Source of the DNA: CAZRAL01 sp964598005
GTDB taxonomy: Bacteria > Pseudomonadota > Gammaproteobacteria > Burkholderiales > Usitatibacteraceae
Direction of reading: 5' to 3'
Assembly: GCA_964598005.1 (NCBI GenBank)
Contig: CAZRAL010000004.1
Span: 1 to 64,000, forward strand
DNA: 64,000 bases
Positions 1 to 8,600 of the stretch are shown piece after piece (the first letter of the stretch is position 1; every line of letters begins with the position of its first letter). The notes under the pieces were generated by a model. That model ran no database searches. It saw only the letters and a list, made by a program, of their open reading frames with translations, and had not been told where the DNA came from. The position numbers were made by a program, and so were the translations under genes.

Positions 1-88
1 CCCCGCCCTTTGGCAAGGCCCTACTGTCAGATCAAGTCGAAACTACTACAGTTCACAACAGATGATGACTACGAGCCAGTCAATTTAC

Positions 89-2128
89 CTATCGCTCAAT
101 GGCATCTGGAGGATGGTTTAACTTGCGGATTTGGATCGCTGGCTTATGGCGTTGAATAACTGAACAGGCACCCCTTCCCAAATTCCGCTCCCGCTGCCTC
201 ACCGCCGCCCCCTCCACCGCCCGGCTCAGCTCCTCCAGCTCCGTCGTCGAATAAATCGCCGTCGTCTCCATCGAATCGTGCCCCAGCAACTGCTGTAACT
301 GCGCCATTCCCACCCCCATCGCCAAGGAATGCGAACCGAAACAATGCCGCAACCAATGCGTCGACGCCTCCTTCAACATCTGCTGTTCCTGCGTCGAACG
401 CCCCTCCTCCCCGGCCTCCACTGCCAGCTCATCAAACAAACCCGTCACCACCCGGTACACATTCTCATAACTGATCCCAGCCTCACGCTCGGCCAGCGGC
501 GCATCCGCTCCCAGCTTCACCCGACCAATTAAAAACGTATCCGGTCTGTTGGCCAACGGATCGGCCGGTAACCCCCTGGCCTGCAAATGCGCGGACAACT
601 CATCCAACACATGCACCGGTACCGGCACCCGGCGTACCTTATCGCCCTTCCCCACCACCCCCAGCGACACAAACGACTCGCCCGAATCCTGATGCCGATG
701 CACATCCAAATCGGCGACCTGCGCCTCCACCAGCTCCGAAGCTCGCAGCCCCGTCCCTTTCGCAAAGCGCACCACAAACCGCTGCCGTACGGACACCGCA
801 CCGTCGGGCAACGCAGACAACCTGCTTTCAACCCAATCCCATAACGCCAATGGAAGCGAGCGCTTATCAACCCCCTCGCGTAACCGCTGCCGTTTCAACT
901 TTCGTTTCTCTTCGCGGGACATGGCGGTCTTGCTCGGCATCCCCTGAAACGGATTGCCATCGAGATAACGCATCCGGGTCAACCACTGAAACAACGTCAT
1001 ACATACCCGCAACGCACTTTCGATTGAACGCGGCGACAACGCGCCTTCGAAAGGTCGCCAGTTATGGGACCAGCGTTCCACCCCACGCGGCCCGACCCAC
1101 CGATAACCTGGAGCGGGTGCGGCTAAAAAAGCCCGGTACGCCAAACAGTCCTCCACGCTAATCGACGATAGCGGCTTCTCGCGCTCAAAAATCGCCCACA
1201 GCAACAACCGCTCCGCTTCCTTGCGATAGGCGCGAAACGTATTGGGGCTGCCCTGGTAGCGCTCCAGCCAACGGTGAATCGCCGCCAGATCGGTGTTCGC
1301 TCCGGTCAAATTTCGCGTCTGTTCAGCGCGGTTCGTTCCCTGCGACCCATCCAGCCGTTGCGGGCAGATGAGTGACTCGATCGGCACCACCCCCACCTCG
1401 CGTGGCCGCGCCTGCATCAACTCCGCATGCTGAAACTTCCGCCGTGGCGTAACGGCGGTGCGGGTAAACACAATCTCCAGCAGCTCCGCATTCGATTGCA
1501 GCCACTGCATCACATACTGCGCCCCACCCTCCCCTAACCGAGGAATAGCCTCATGCCAGCGATACCCACGCACATTAATAAAATCGGCCAGTCCGCCCAG
1601 CGTCATATAACCAGCCTGCATCAGCGGACGCGCCCACTTTGGCGTCAGCCACACCGACAACTCATCCTCCCGTGCAGGGTTGGCAACCACCAACTGCTCG
1701 GCCCAGCGCAACGCTTCCAGCTGCCGGTCACGGAGCCGGGCATTGCGCGCAAGCTTGCGATCGATGCGCCCGGCGAACTCCTCCTGGTACAGCTCGATCA
1801 ACTCACGTTCGGTATAAAAATGCCCCGGATCGCGGGCACGTCTAAACTCATCCAGCGTCGGCAACAAGTCTGAAGGCTTTCCTGGATCGGGTCCAGCCGG
1901 CAAAACAGGGAGTCGTAACGCAGCCAGGCGAACCGCCGTGCGATTCCCATGCCGGCGTGCCACCACCTGGATCGCATCTACGATTTGTAGCAGCTTGGAT
2001 TTGGCAATTCGTAGATCGATCCCTTCCACAAAATACAGATCGGCCAGGGCGCGCAAGTCCAGCCCCTGCAAGTAACCCCGCAGCAGCGCAAAATCCGACT
2101 TGGAAATTTTTTGGTATGCGTAATCCAT
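89..2128 (-). CDS. large tyrosine recombinase (phage integrase family)
   Basis: Site-specific recombinase of about 679 residues, which would cut and rejoin DNA at att or res sites through a covalent tyrosine intermediate. The C-terminal catalytic domain shows the Arg box (GTGLRASEL), the HxxR box (HWLRH), the LGH motif and the nucleophile Tyr in AIYS near residue 626. The N-terminal third is a long extra domain of the kind seen in betaproteobacterial plasmid and island integrases, so the protein is much longer than XerC/D (about 300 residues). An upstream in-frame ATG at 2188 would overlap the neighbouring gene. The ATG at 2128 lies 24 bases beyond that gene's stop and is preferred, although its ribosome site is weak. 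It could act in plasmid dimer resolution or integration; the sequence does not decide. Confidence 0.9.
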   Translation of the reverse strand: MDYAYQKISKSDFALLRGYLQGLDLRALADLYFVEGIDLRIAKSKLLQIVDAIQVVARRHGNRTAVRLAALRLPVLPAGPDPGKPSDLLPTLDEFRRARDPGHFYTERELIELYQEEFAGRIDRKLARNARLRDRQLEALRWAEQLVVANPAREDELSVWLTPKWARPLMQAGYMTLGGLADFINVRGYRWHEAIPRLGEGGAQYVMQWLQSNAELLEIVFTRTAVTPRRKFQHAELMQARPREVGVVPIESLICPQRLDGSQGTNRAEQTRNLTGANTDLAAIHRWLERYQGSPNTFRAYRKEAERLLLWAIFEREKPLSSISVEDCLAYRAFLAAPAPGYRWVGPRGVERWSHNWRPFEGALSPRSIESALRVCMTLFQWLTRMRYLDGNPFQGMPSKTAMSREEKRKLKRQRLREGVDKRSLPLALWDWVESRLSALPDGAVSVRQRFVVRFAKGTGLRASELVEAQVADLDVHRHQDSGESFVSLGVVGKGDKVRRVPVPVHVLDELSAHLQARGLPADPLANRPDTFLIGRVKLGADAPLAEREAGISYENVYRVVTGLFDELAVEAGEEGRSTQEQQMLKEASTHWLRHCFGSHSLAMGVGMAQLQQLLGHDSMETTAIYSTTELEELSRAVEGAAVRQRERNLGRGACSVIQRHKPAIQIRKLNHPPDAIER

Positions 2129-2151
2129 CGCTGATTTCGGGCTACGACTTG

Positions 2152-2826
2152 CTACCAGCCAGGATAAAGGGCGTAGAGCCGCGCCCAATCCGCTAATGCG
2201 CCTTGGCAGTGAAGAATCTCAATTCCTTCGGCCGCGTGCCATTTTTTCGGGACACGAACCATCCAGTGCGGATCGTCCCCTTGAAGGTAGAGTTGCAATA
2301 CCGTCGCCGTCATCAGCTGCCGAACCGGAGACGCTTGCTTGTATTCGACTCGCCATTTTGCCAACGCGCCCGGGATTTCGGGTGGATCGGGGGAAGCCCA
2401 TTCGTAGCCGCGTGGACGCATCAGGTAATGCTCCCCCGCAGTACCGTACCGCTTGTCTACGCGCTCGAAAAACGGCTCAAGTTCATAGCGTCCAATGACC
2501 TCCCACAAATGCTGGCCGAAAAGCTGCGAGTTACTCCAGAACGGCAGCCTCACTTCAACGCCACACACGGCGGCTAAAGCACAGGCGTCCTGCCCGTCCA
2601 TCGACGGGCGTTTACGAATCAGGTCAATGAACGAGAGTTTTGGAAACCGGCCGCGTGCGAAGGTCGGCGAAACGAGGGCATAGCCGACCAAGGCAACGGG
2701 AACCTGAGCCGGGTGAATATAACCAGACTCGGCTTGATTGAAATCGATGATTTCAACTTGGTGCGCGCCAATGGCCAGTCCCAGCTCATCGAGGAGTTGG
2801 GCTACCTCTTTATTTGCGTTCCTCAT
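2152..2826 (-). CDS. unrecognised protein upstream of the integrase
   Basis: Soluble protein of about 224 residues with no signal peptide or membrane segment and no family I recognise. The start at 2826 is chosen because GGGAG stands just before it. A longer frame starting at 2940 would run through a palindromic promoter region. It lies directly upstream of the integrase on the same strand, so the two are probably cotranscribed and it may be a recombination accessory factor, but this is inference from position only. The C-terminal half is rich in Trp, Tyr and charged residues. Confidence 0.6.
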   Translation of the reverse strand: MRNANKEVAQLLDELGLAIGAHQVEIIDFNQAESGYIHPAQVPVALVGYALVSPTFARGRFPKLSFIDLIRKRPSMDGQDACALAAVCGVEVRLPFWSNSQLFGQHLWEVIGRYELEPFFERVDKRYGTAGEHYLMRPRGYEWASPDPPEIPGALAKWRVEYKQASPVRQLMTATVLQLYLQGDDPHWMVRVPKKWHAAEGIEILHCQGALADWARLYALYPGW

Positions 2827-2908
2827 ATTCAACTCCCTGTGTGTCGTCTCGCTAAAAGGGTTATTTATGGCCCTTTTCCTATTTGTTGATTGTAAATTAT
2901 CTTTTGAT

Positions 2909-2934
2909 ATACTGATAGTATTAGTTATCAGTAT
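2909..2934. promoter_or_regulatory. inverted repeat, probable operator
   Basis: Arms ATACTGATA and TATCAGTAT (9 bp, perfect) are separated by 8 bases in the AT-rich gap between the leftward gene starting at 2826 and the rightward gene starting at 3052. Its place suggests a repressor site for the leftward unit, possibly for both. No matching regulator could be assigned. Confidence 0.5.
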
Positions 2935-3051
2935 AGCCAAATTACGTGAATAACTTGCGCAATCGGAAGGATTATCGGCGGTTCTAATTAATAATCAATT
3001 AATTACAAAAGCTTCTATGATTCGCTATTCACCACTTTAAAAAGGACAATC

Positions 3052-3543
3052 ATGTTAAACGTATACCGTATTGACCATAAGTACGCTGCTGCATACACCT
3101 CCTATATTCAAACTGTGATGTCCCGAAGGGAGCTTTCAGATGTGACGGTCGCCCTGGAAATAGCCTTTTATGAAGCACAAGGAAAAAGCCACGAACAAAC
3201 GATTGCTCCGCCAGATTTAGCCTATTTATTGGTTAAATATTATGGTTGTCTAGAAGTAAGTCATAGGCGATGGCAGCGGACGTGTACTCGGCATCGTAAA
3301 AAATTCGATATATATTGGAACAGCGAGGGGCATCGAGCATGGAAAAATGAGGCCGCTGTTATCAAACTTGTTCCCGCTGATGCATTTGCCGATATTGCAG
3401 TCCTGCCAGAGATAATGCGCCCTTGGTATGCCAAGCATGACGCTGAAGCCGAAAGCTGGATGAAACAGCTGGAGGACGAGCTTGTTTTAGAGGCAAAATT
3501 AGGGTCTAGATTTACTACGAACGCGTTTCTGCACCAGGAATAG
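3052..3543 (+). CDS. unrecognised small protein
   Basis: Protein of 163 residues of unknown function. The start is supported by AAAAAGGAC about 7 bases upstream. The sequence is basic and aromatic in the middle (residues about 75-100, with a run of Arg, Lys, Trp and His) and acidic near the C-terminus. It has no signal peptide or membrane helix. Its 3' end overlaps the convergent receiver-like gene by 29 bases, an unusual convergent overlap. It is transcribed divergently from the integrase unit. Confidence 0.6.
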   Translation: MLNVYRIDHKYAAAYTSYIQTVMSRRELSDVTVALEIAFYEAQGKSHEQTIAPPDLAYLLVKYYGCLEVSHRRWQRTCTRHRKKFDIYWNSEGHRAWKNEAAVIKLVPADAFADIAVLPEIMRPWYAKHDAEAESWMKQLEDELVLEAKLGSRFTTNAFLHQE

Positions 3544-3943
3544 CGCTTTCATCGCGATAAGATGGGATGGTTTCTCCAGCCAGGCACTGTGCGAAGAAAT
3601 GCGCCATGAGAGTGACACTGCCTGTGTTAAACGCTCCGGTGATGCCCAGTTCCAGGGCTTGCTGTAGGCGCTCTTTTGAAAGGTCGGCACCCATGGCATA
3701 AACGCGTGTGAAATTTCGTTCCACGGCGGTTTTGACGATGTTGTACCCCGATCCGCTCCCCTCCTCCAGCCCCAGATCAACAATGACGGCGATATAGTCC
3801 GCTACCGATGCCTCGATCAGGATGAGTATGGCCGCGGCTTCAGTTTCGGCAGTAAGGCATTCGTAGTGCGGATTCAGGCTATTAAGGATCGCAGCGTAAA
3901 CTTGGGTGGATGCGCCCTTGGCAACGAGAAGGATTTTTTGCAC
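3515..3943 (-). CDS. degenerate response-regulator receiver-like protein
   Basis: Stand-alone protein of 142 residues with the alternating pattern of a CheY-like fold: a first strand KILLVAK, a third strand AVIVDLGLEEGSG that would present the acceptor Asp, then strands at RVYAMG and ITGAFN. The acidic pair normally found after strand 1 is missing, so phosphorylation may be lost. It has no output domain. It starts with GTG one base after the stop of the preceding gene and is probably the last gene of the parA-parB unit. The receiver assignment rests on pattern only. Confidence 0.5.
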   Translation of the reverse strand: MQKILLVAKGASTQVYAAILNSLNPHYECLTAETEAAAILILIEASVADYIAVIVDLGLEEGSGSGYNIVKTAVERNFTRVYAMGADLSKERLQQALELGITGAFNTGSVTLMAHFFAQCLAGETIPSYRDESAIPGAETRS

Positions 3944-3944
3944 G

Positions 3945-4349
3945 CTATTGCTTTTGCGATTTTACTGGGGCGAGAAGAACGATAGGGTCACCGTTCACGA
4001 GAACCTTCCCGTCATCGAATACCTCGATCAATATTTGCGCCCCCAAAATTTGCCAAATATAGGTCTTGATACCATCGCGCTCTATTGGCAATAGAGGTTC
4101 ATTTATCAATGGCAATGCGTTCAAATCAGTGTTTGGCCCGACGAAATAACCAGGGCGTTTTCCTAAGGTGAGCGAACTTGGGAACGTTCTGTTGGTGAGT
4201 AGTTTTGGGAAGGCGTTGAACCGTTCAACATCCTCGCTTGTTAAATCACTCTTCTGAAATTGATAGAAATTTCTCGATTTCGTTTTTGAGTTTGATTGCA
4301 GTGTCTGGGGTGATGGCACCCGCAACGAAGTTGATATCAACCATGCCAT
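3945..4349 (-). CDS. small protein downstream of parB, start uncertain
   Basis: Open frame of up to 134 residues, unrecognised. The ATG at 4349 would overlap the 3' end of parB by about 104 bases. No better ATG exists downstream, so either the overlap is real, a TTG start is used, or the gene is a 5'-truncated remnant. The coding frame contains the second candidate parS palindrome (4215-4229). The C-terminal half alternates hydrophobic strands (ILIEVFDDGKVLVNG), suggesting a small beta-rich domain. Its position suggests a role in partition or its control. Confidence 0.4.
   Translation of the reverse strand: MAWLISTSLRVPSPQTLQSNSKTKSRNFYQFQKSDLTSEDVERFNAFPKLLTNRTFPSSLTLGKRPGYFVGPNTDLNALPLINEPLLPIERDGIKTYIWQILGAQILIEVFDDGKVLVNGDPIVLLAPVKSQKQ
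4215..4229. promoter_or_regulatory. parS: second candidate parS site
   Basis: GTTGAACCGTTCAAC, a 15-bp odd palindrome (7-bp arms) identical in its arms to the site at 5340-5360 and lying about 30 bases past the parB stop codon. Two copies flanking parB fit a centromere cluster bound by ParB. Confidence 0.55.
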
Positions 4350-5271
4350 TTTGCCTAGCCACTAGCGTTGCAACGATCTGCCCATTACGCTCGATCGGGT
4401 AACTTACGCCATTCTCCGCTTTGGCTTTGCCAACTAATTTATCAACGACTTGGCGCGCGGTAAGTCTTTCTGAAGCGCGACATACTTCCTTGGCTCTTGT
4501 TAGCGTGCCTTCAGGGTCTCTTTGCATTACTTCACTCAACTCGGCTCCCCAACGGTACTGAATCAACGTGGGGCTCTCAAAACATGCCAATACGTCCATG
4601 GGTAACCGCGCAATAGTGATCGCCTTACTCACCAAACTGGGATCTACCCCCAACTCCGATGACAACTTCCGCAGTGAAGGAAAGATTCCCTCATCAAGGG
4701 CCCGGCGGTACATTTCGCCTTGCTCAAAAGGCGAAAGATCGGCGCGCTGTCGATTTTCACGCTCCATCATGGAAAACAGTTCCTTGTCACTTAATTCACC
4801 AATAAATGCTAGTACCGGAATGTCTAGCTCTGAACAGGCGCGGTGGCGTCGATGACCAAAGACGATCTCATAACCGATGTCCGGGGCATCCAGCTTCCTG
4901 ACCAGAATGGGCTGCACGTTCCCGCCAGCGGCCTCAATCTCCGCTCTGAACGCCGAAAAATTAGCGTCAGAGAACGAATCCTCATGGCGATTTGCCCATT
5001 TCGACGGACGGATTAGTTTGGCATCAATTTTCTGTACCAACACCCCGCCCTTAAACTCATTTAGCTTTTCTTCTAACTCATGAATCTTACTGTCGCTCTC
5101 CTGCATTTGTTTACGAAATGCCAGCATTTGCCCAGGCGCCGTTAAAGGTCCACGAACTTCTCGAACGGCAGTTGCGCTCGACGCTTCGTCTGGCGAAACT
5201 ACCGTCGATGATGGCTTAGCGCCGACCACGAGATCAGCGGTCTTTTTGGCTAGTCGATCTTTGATTGACAT
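4246..5271 (-). CDS. parB: ParB-family centromere-binding partition protein
   Basis: DNA-binding partner of ParA that loads on parS and drives plasmid segregation. The 341-residue protein has the ParB/Srx nuclease-like domain (GHRRHRACSEL near residue 135, then ERENRQRADLSPFEQ) followed by a helix-turn-helix (LRKLSSELGVDPSLVSKAI, about 200-220) and a C-terminal dimerisation region. The start is supported by GGAGG 4 bases upstream. It lies 90 bases downstream of parA, with a long palindrome between them that is the likely parS. Family identity is clear; its exact plasmid subgroup is not. Confidence 0.9.
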   Translation of the reverse strand: MSIKDRLAKKTADLVVGAKPSSTVVSPDEASSATAVREVRGPLTAPGQMLAFRKQMQESDSKIHELEEKLNEFKGGVLVQKIDAKLIRPSKWANRHEDSFSDANFSAFRAEIEAAGGNVQPILVRKLDAPDIGYEIVFGHRRHRACSELDIPVLAFIGELSDKELFSMMERENRQRADLSPFEQGEMYRRALDEGIFPSLRKLSSELGVDPSLVSKAITIARLPMDVLACFESPTLIQYRWGAELSEVMQRDPEGTLTRAKEVCRASERLTARQVVDKLVGKAKAENGVSYPIERNGQIVATLVARQNGMVDINFVAGAITPDTAIKLKNEIEKFLSISEE

Positions 5272-5339
5272 TTAGCCTCCTCAATTTAAAAACAGTAAAA
5301 ACGACACCCAAATTACTTCACCTTACTGCAATCGACAAG

Positions 5340-5360
5340 GGTGTTGAACGGTTCAACACC
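5340..5360. promoter_or_regulatory. parS: candidate parS centromere
   Basis: Perfect odd palindrome with 10-bp arms GGTGTTGAAC and GTTCAACACC around a single G, in the parA-parB gap directly after the parA stop. The core GTTGAACSGTTCAAC recurs at 4215. Placement beside parAB is typical of parS; binding is inferred. Confidence 0.65.
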
Positions 5361-5361
5361 T

Positions 5362-6549
5362 CTAATCTTTGACTGTCGGGTAAGTCCAACATGCGCGAAT
5401 TGATTGTTCAATCAGGTCGGTCACACGGTCATACGCATCGCGGGCGCGCTTATAAGTTTTTGCAGCGCCCTCATACCTGCCGATGTCGTACACGGTACCA
5501 AACTCTGCCGCCGTCGCAGATGCAACTGACGTTTTTGGAATTTCGATGGGTAGCAGCTTCTCGCCATAGGTCGCAGCAATCCATGAGCGAACCACACTGC
5601 TAGCCGCATCTGCCGTGTCGACGCGCGCAAGCAACACATGGATAAATTCAAAGGTTTTGCTCAATCCGCTGGACTCCACCAAATTCGAGGCGAGGTCACT
5701 AAACAAACTCCAAAACTGCGCGCTTGAAGCGAAGTCAAGCGCGTTCGGCGGCAGCGGCATGATCAATCCGTCGGCGGCCATAAACGCGTTAATTGTTAGA
5801 TAACTGAGTGAAGGTGGAGTGTCGATGATTATCACGTCGTACGTATCGCGTGCATCTTCTAACCCCAAATTCAATACATCCCAAAACTGAAAATTAGGAT
5901 CCTTCATTTGTCGCGCTGGCAACATAAACTCTGCAGAAAAAAGAACAGGCGAGGCTGCGACGAGATCAATACCATCCCAATACGAAGATTGGATTGCGTC
6001 TTCGATAGAACTCGCGTCGCCACTGGCTAAAGCCGCTACGGTCTGCATTTCCGCTACGTCGGTATCTGGAAGTATGCCAAACAGCGTGGTTAAAGAACCT
6101 TGTGGGTCGGTATCCACTAATAACACTTTATGGCCACGGAGGCTTAAACCCTGCGCTAACGTCATGGCTGTAGTGGTTTTCGATACCCCTCCTTTAAAAT
6201 TACCAATAGCGAGGGTGATAGCTCGGCCGGTCGACGGTCGAAGGTGCTCTTTACGATAGGTTCGTACCCAGGTTCGCGCTTCTTTCAACGAAAATTCGCG
6301 CCGCGATTTAGTTTCGTTGAGTTTACCTACCGGTAAATCACCTTTACCTACCCGATAGGCTACTTGGCTTTTATCAATACCGCATAATGTTGCAAGTTGA
6401 GTCATGCTCATGATCGGTGATTGCTTGATTGATGTTGGTGCAAGCATCCTTGAACGCACATCACTTACCATCTTAACGGCTCGTTCAGCTTGTGCAGCAA
6501 TATCGGCGATACTAATTTTTGTGATTTTATTCTGGTTGTGTGAAATCAT
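5362..6549 (-). CDS. parA: ParA-family partition ATPase with N-terminal HTH
   Basis: Walker-type ATPase that positions plasmid copies with ParB. The N-terminal third has a helix-turn-helix (MTQLATLCGIDKSQVAYRV), as in type Ia ParA proteins that also repress their own operon. The ATPase domain has the deviant Walker A KGGVSKTT, the DTDPQG motif and IIIDTPP. The ATG at 6549 has GGAAAG upstream; an ATG 42 bases earlier has no ribosome site. Length from this start is 395 residues, normal for type Ia. It is transcribed away from the iteron origin. Confidence 0.93.
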   Translation of the reverse strand: MISHNQNKITKISIADIAAQAERAVKMVSDVRSRMLAPTSIKQSPIMSMTQLATLCGIDKSQVAYRVGKGDLPVGKLNETKSRREFSLKEARTWVRTYRKEHLRPSTGRAITLAIGNFKGGVSKTTTAMTLAQGLSLRGHKVLLVDTDPQGSLTTLFGILPDTDVAEMQTVAALASGDASSIEDAIQSSYWDGIDLVAASPVLFSAEFMLPARQMKDPNFQFWDVLNLGLEDARDTYDVIIIDTPPSLSYLTINAFMAADGLIMPLPPNALDFASSAQFWSLFSDLASNLVESSGLSKTFEFIHVLLARVDTADAASSVVRSWIAATYGEKLLPIEIPKTSVASATAAEFGTVYDIGRYEGAAKTYKRARDAYDRVTDLIEQSIRACWTYPTVKD

Positions 6550-6764
6550 ATTTTTTCTTTCCAAATACACTAAACGATCAATATTTATCATATTGTACAG
6601 AAATCAGTAATTTTTATGGGAATCGTTAGGAGTAATTGGGTTTTTGCCTTTGACTGTAACGATACCTAAACTATTTCGCGTTTAAATTCCTTTTTATTCG
6701 TTAGAACCCTTTAAAACCTTTAACACGTTATTAAATGATACTAATCATCATCTTACTTGCGCCA

Positions 6765-6874
6765 GGGTGATAGTTTTTAGGATATGAGGTGATCAATAAT
6801 GGGAGGCTAAGTGAACTTCATTAGGGGGATAGGTGAAGGATTTTGGATTATTAGGTGAGTGAATATAGGGAGAC
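6765..6874 (+). repeat. five direct 22-bp iterons
   Basis: Units begin at 6765, 6787, 6809, 6831 and 6853, each exactly 22 bases (two helical turns). The conserved part is RRGTGAWNNNWTTWGGG with the start (A/G)(A/G)GTGA best kept. The units are degenerate but the phase is exact, and the array ends at the DnaA box at 6875. These are the expected binding sites for the Rep protein encoded at 7153. Confidence 0.8.
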
Positions 6875-6883
6875 TTATCCACA
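6875..6883 (+). promoter_or_regulatory. DnaA box
   Basis: TTATCCACA, a perfect match to the high-affinity DnaA box, placed exactly one iteron length (22 bases) after the start of the last iteron. Confidence 0.8.
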
Positions 6884-6999
6884 GCTTAATGGGACCGGCA
6901 ATCGCTTTGGGGTAGAAACTCATGAAAGTGTTTTGAATCAATATAGAAGCCATAGTCTGGCTATGTAAGGCATAAGTCCAGGCTACCAATGCTGCGATA

Positions 7000-7070
7000 A
7001 GGTGATCTTTTTTGGGACACTGTCAGTTCAAGAATTCGTGTTGAAAAAACGTTAGGTGATAACTTTTGGG
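7000..7070 (+). repeat. two distal iteron-like cores before rep
   Basis: AGGTGATCTTTTTTGGG at 7000-7016 and AGGTGATAACTTTTGGG at 7054-7070 match the iteron core better than most units of the main array. They lie 83-150 bases before the rep start, where Rep binding could repress its own promoter. Confidence 0.65.
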
Positions 7071-7152
7071 GATAAGTTGCGCGTAATGATGGGTTCGAGT
7101 TAAAGTGAGAATAGACCAGAATTATTTTTCACCCATGAAGATTCTTCGCTAA

Positions 7153-8529
7153 ATGCGATTACCAGACACAAAAGCTGATTTGTCCACAATTGCGTCGGGG
7201 CAGGGCACGTCCGCCGCTTTAGCAACTACGCAGTTCCCGGCTAGCGGCGAGATTCTGCTTAAGAAAGCGGTTGACGCACTTGCGATCATTCCAACGAATC
7301 GCAAAATTAGCTTGCTCGCGCGCAAGGTTTATAACGTCATGATTTACTACGCGCAGAAGCAGGGTGATCAGGAAATCTATCGCGTGCGGTTACGTGACGT
7401 TATCAACGCGATCGAGTTTAATTCCAATAACACGGAAGTGTTGAAGGAACATTTACGGCAAATGGTGATGACAAAAGTGGAATGGCAGTCGCCAACGCAA
7501 GGGGAGGGTGCCCGTTGGGGCGTTTCTGGTTTGATTTCGCACGCCGAGCTCATCAATGAAGGCGGCGAAGTGCTGATGGAGTGGAGCTATGCTCCCAAGC
7601 TGAAGCAGGCCATTCTTGACCCACAACGATATGCGCGTTTTTCATTGGCGATGCAGATTGGCTTAAGGACAAGTGCCGCGCTTGTGTTATATGAAATCTG
7701 TAGTCGGTATGTTGACAACCCCGGTGGTGTAACAGCAAGACAGCATTGGACTTGGTGGCGACCAGTTCTTACCGGGGTACCCGATAATCAAAGCGGCGCG
7801 TACAAGGAATGGAAGTATTTTAGTCGTGATGTGATTAAATTAGCAGTCGCCGAGGTAAGTCAAATCACTGAACTTTCCGTTGAAGCCATCGAATATCGCC
7901 GCGGCAGATCAGTCACGGATTTGCAGTTCCGAGTAAAGCGCAAGATGCAACAACGATTGCCGTTGATGGCGGCCTTGAGTCCCGTGGATTTGAATGAAGT
8001 AGGGCGCGCTATCAGGGCTGGGGTAGAACAAAGTAAAGCGGAACGTCTCTTAGAAAAGTTTGGTAGCACTGCATTTGCTAGTGCTGTTGATTCACTGGAA
8101 GCGCGCAAGTTGCGCCGCGACTTAGAGGTGGTCAGCTCACCTGCCCAATTCTTAGGCGCAATATTGTCAAATTCTGCGGTCACACAAAAGCCAGGAATGG
8201 CCCTAAAAATGGCAGGGCCGCTACAAACGAAGAAGGCGGGCGCATCGCGTGTTGCGCTTTTGGAGCAATATCGCGAGCAGAAAAAACGGGAGGCGGAAGA
8301 GCTTTATGCGGAAGTCAACGAGAGTGAAAAGTCTCAGATCAAAGAAAAGTTTGAAACCGCAGTTTTACCAGGTTTAAATGCTGCGATACAACGCAGTTAT
8401 CGAACTCGGGGGATGGCTTCAGGCATCGCTAAGTTACATTTTACTAAATATCTTTCAGATCACTTTTTTGGTGAGGGTTGGGATGTGCCTGGGGACACAG
8501 AGCTACTCGATTATTCGCTAAGGACCTAA
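7153..8529 (+). CDS. rep: plasmid replication initiator, Rep_3 type
   Basis: Initiator protein of 458 residues expected to bind the iterons upstream and recruit host DnaA and helicase. It shows the tandem winged-helix architecture of Rep_3/RepB-TrfA proteins: the first domain with RKVYNVMIYYAQ and LRDVINAIEFNSNN, the second with SAALVLYEICSRYVDNPGG and a WKYFSRDVIKLAVAEVSQITEL segment. The C-terminal third (about 280-458) is a charged extension. The ribosome site before the ATG is weak. Family assignment comes from overall pattern and from the iteron array next door. Confidence 0.85.
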   Translation: MRLPDTKADLSTIASGQGTSAALATTQFPASGEILLKKAVDALAIIPTNRKISLLARKVYNVMIYYAQKQGDQEIYRVRLRDVINAIEFNSNNTEVLKEHLRQMVMTKVEWQSPTQGEGARWGVSGLISHAELINEGGEVLMEWSYAPKLKQAILDPQRYARFSLAMQIGLRTSAALVLYEICSRYVDNPGGVTARQHWTWWRPVLTGVPDNQSGAYKEWKYFSRDVIKLAVAEVSQITELSVEAIEYRRGRSVTDLQFRVKRKMQQRLPLMAALSPVDLNEVGRAIRAGVEQSKAERLLEKFGSTAFASAVDSLEARKLRRDLEVVSSPAQFLGAILSNSAVTQKPGMALKMAGPLQTKKAGASRVALLEQYREQKKREAEELYAEVNESEKSQIKEKFETAVLPGLNAAIQRSYRTRGMASGIAKLHFTKYLSDHFFGEGWDVPGDTELLDYSLRT

Positions 8530-8600
8530 CAAAATCCAACTCTAAGCGATTGCAGTTTTTGAGAGTTAACCCGTTTTACATTGACACTATCCAGTCAAAT

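Larger units (their letters stand above)
6550..7152. other. oriV: replication origin region (oriV)
   Basis: Noncoding gap of about 600 bases between divergent parA and rep. It holds five 22-bp iterons in exact phase, a DnaA box immediately after them, two more distal iteron cores and an AT-rich stretch around 6660-6760. This is the normal layout of an iteron-controlled theta origin with its Rep_3 initiator gene alongside. Confidence 0.8.

Noticed and set aside
144..870. Several open frames opposite or inside the integrase gene
   Set aside because: They are antisense or shifted shadows of the recombinase with biased low-complexity composition and no ribosome sites.
3052..3543. Antitoxin or toxin role for this small protein
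   Set aside because: It has no partner gene in the same unit and no recognised toxin or antitoxin motif.
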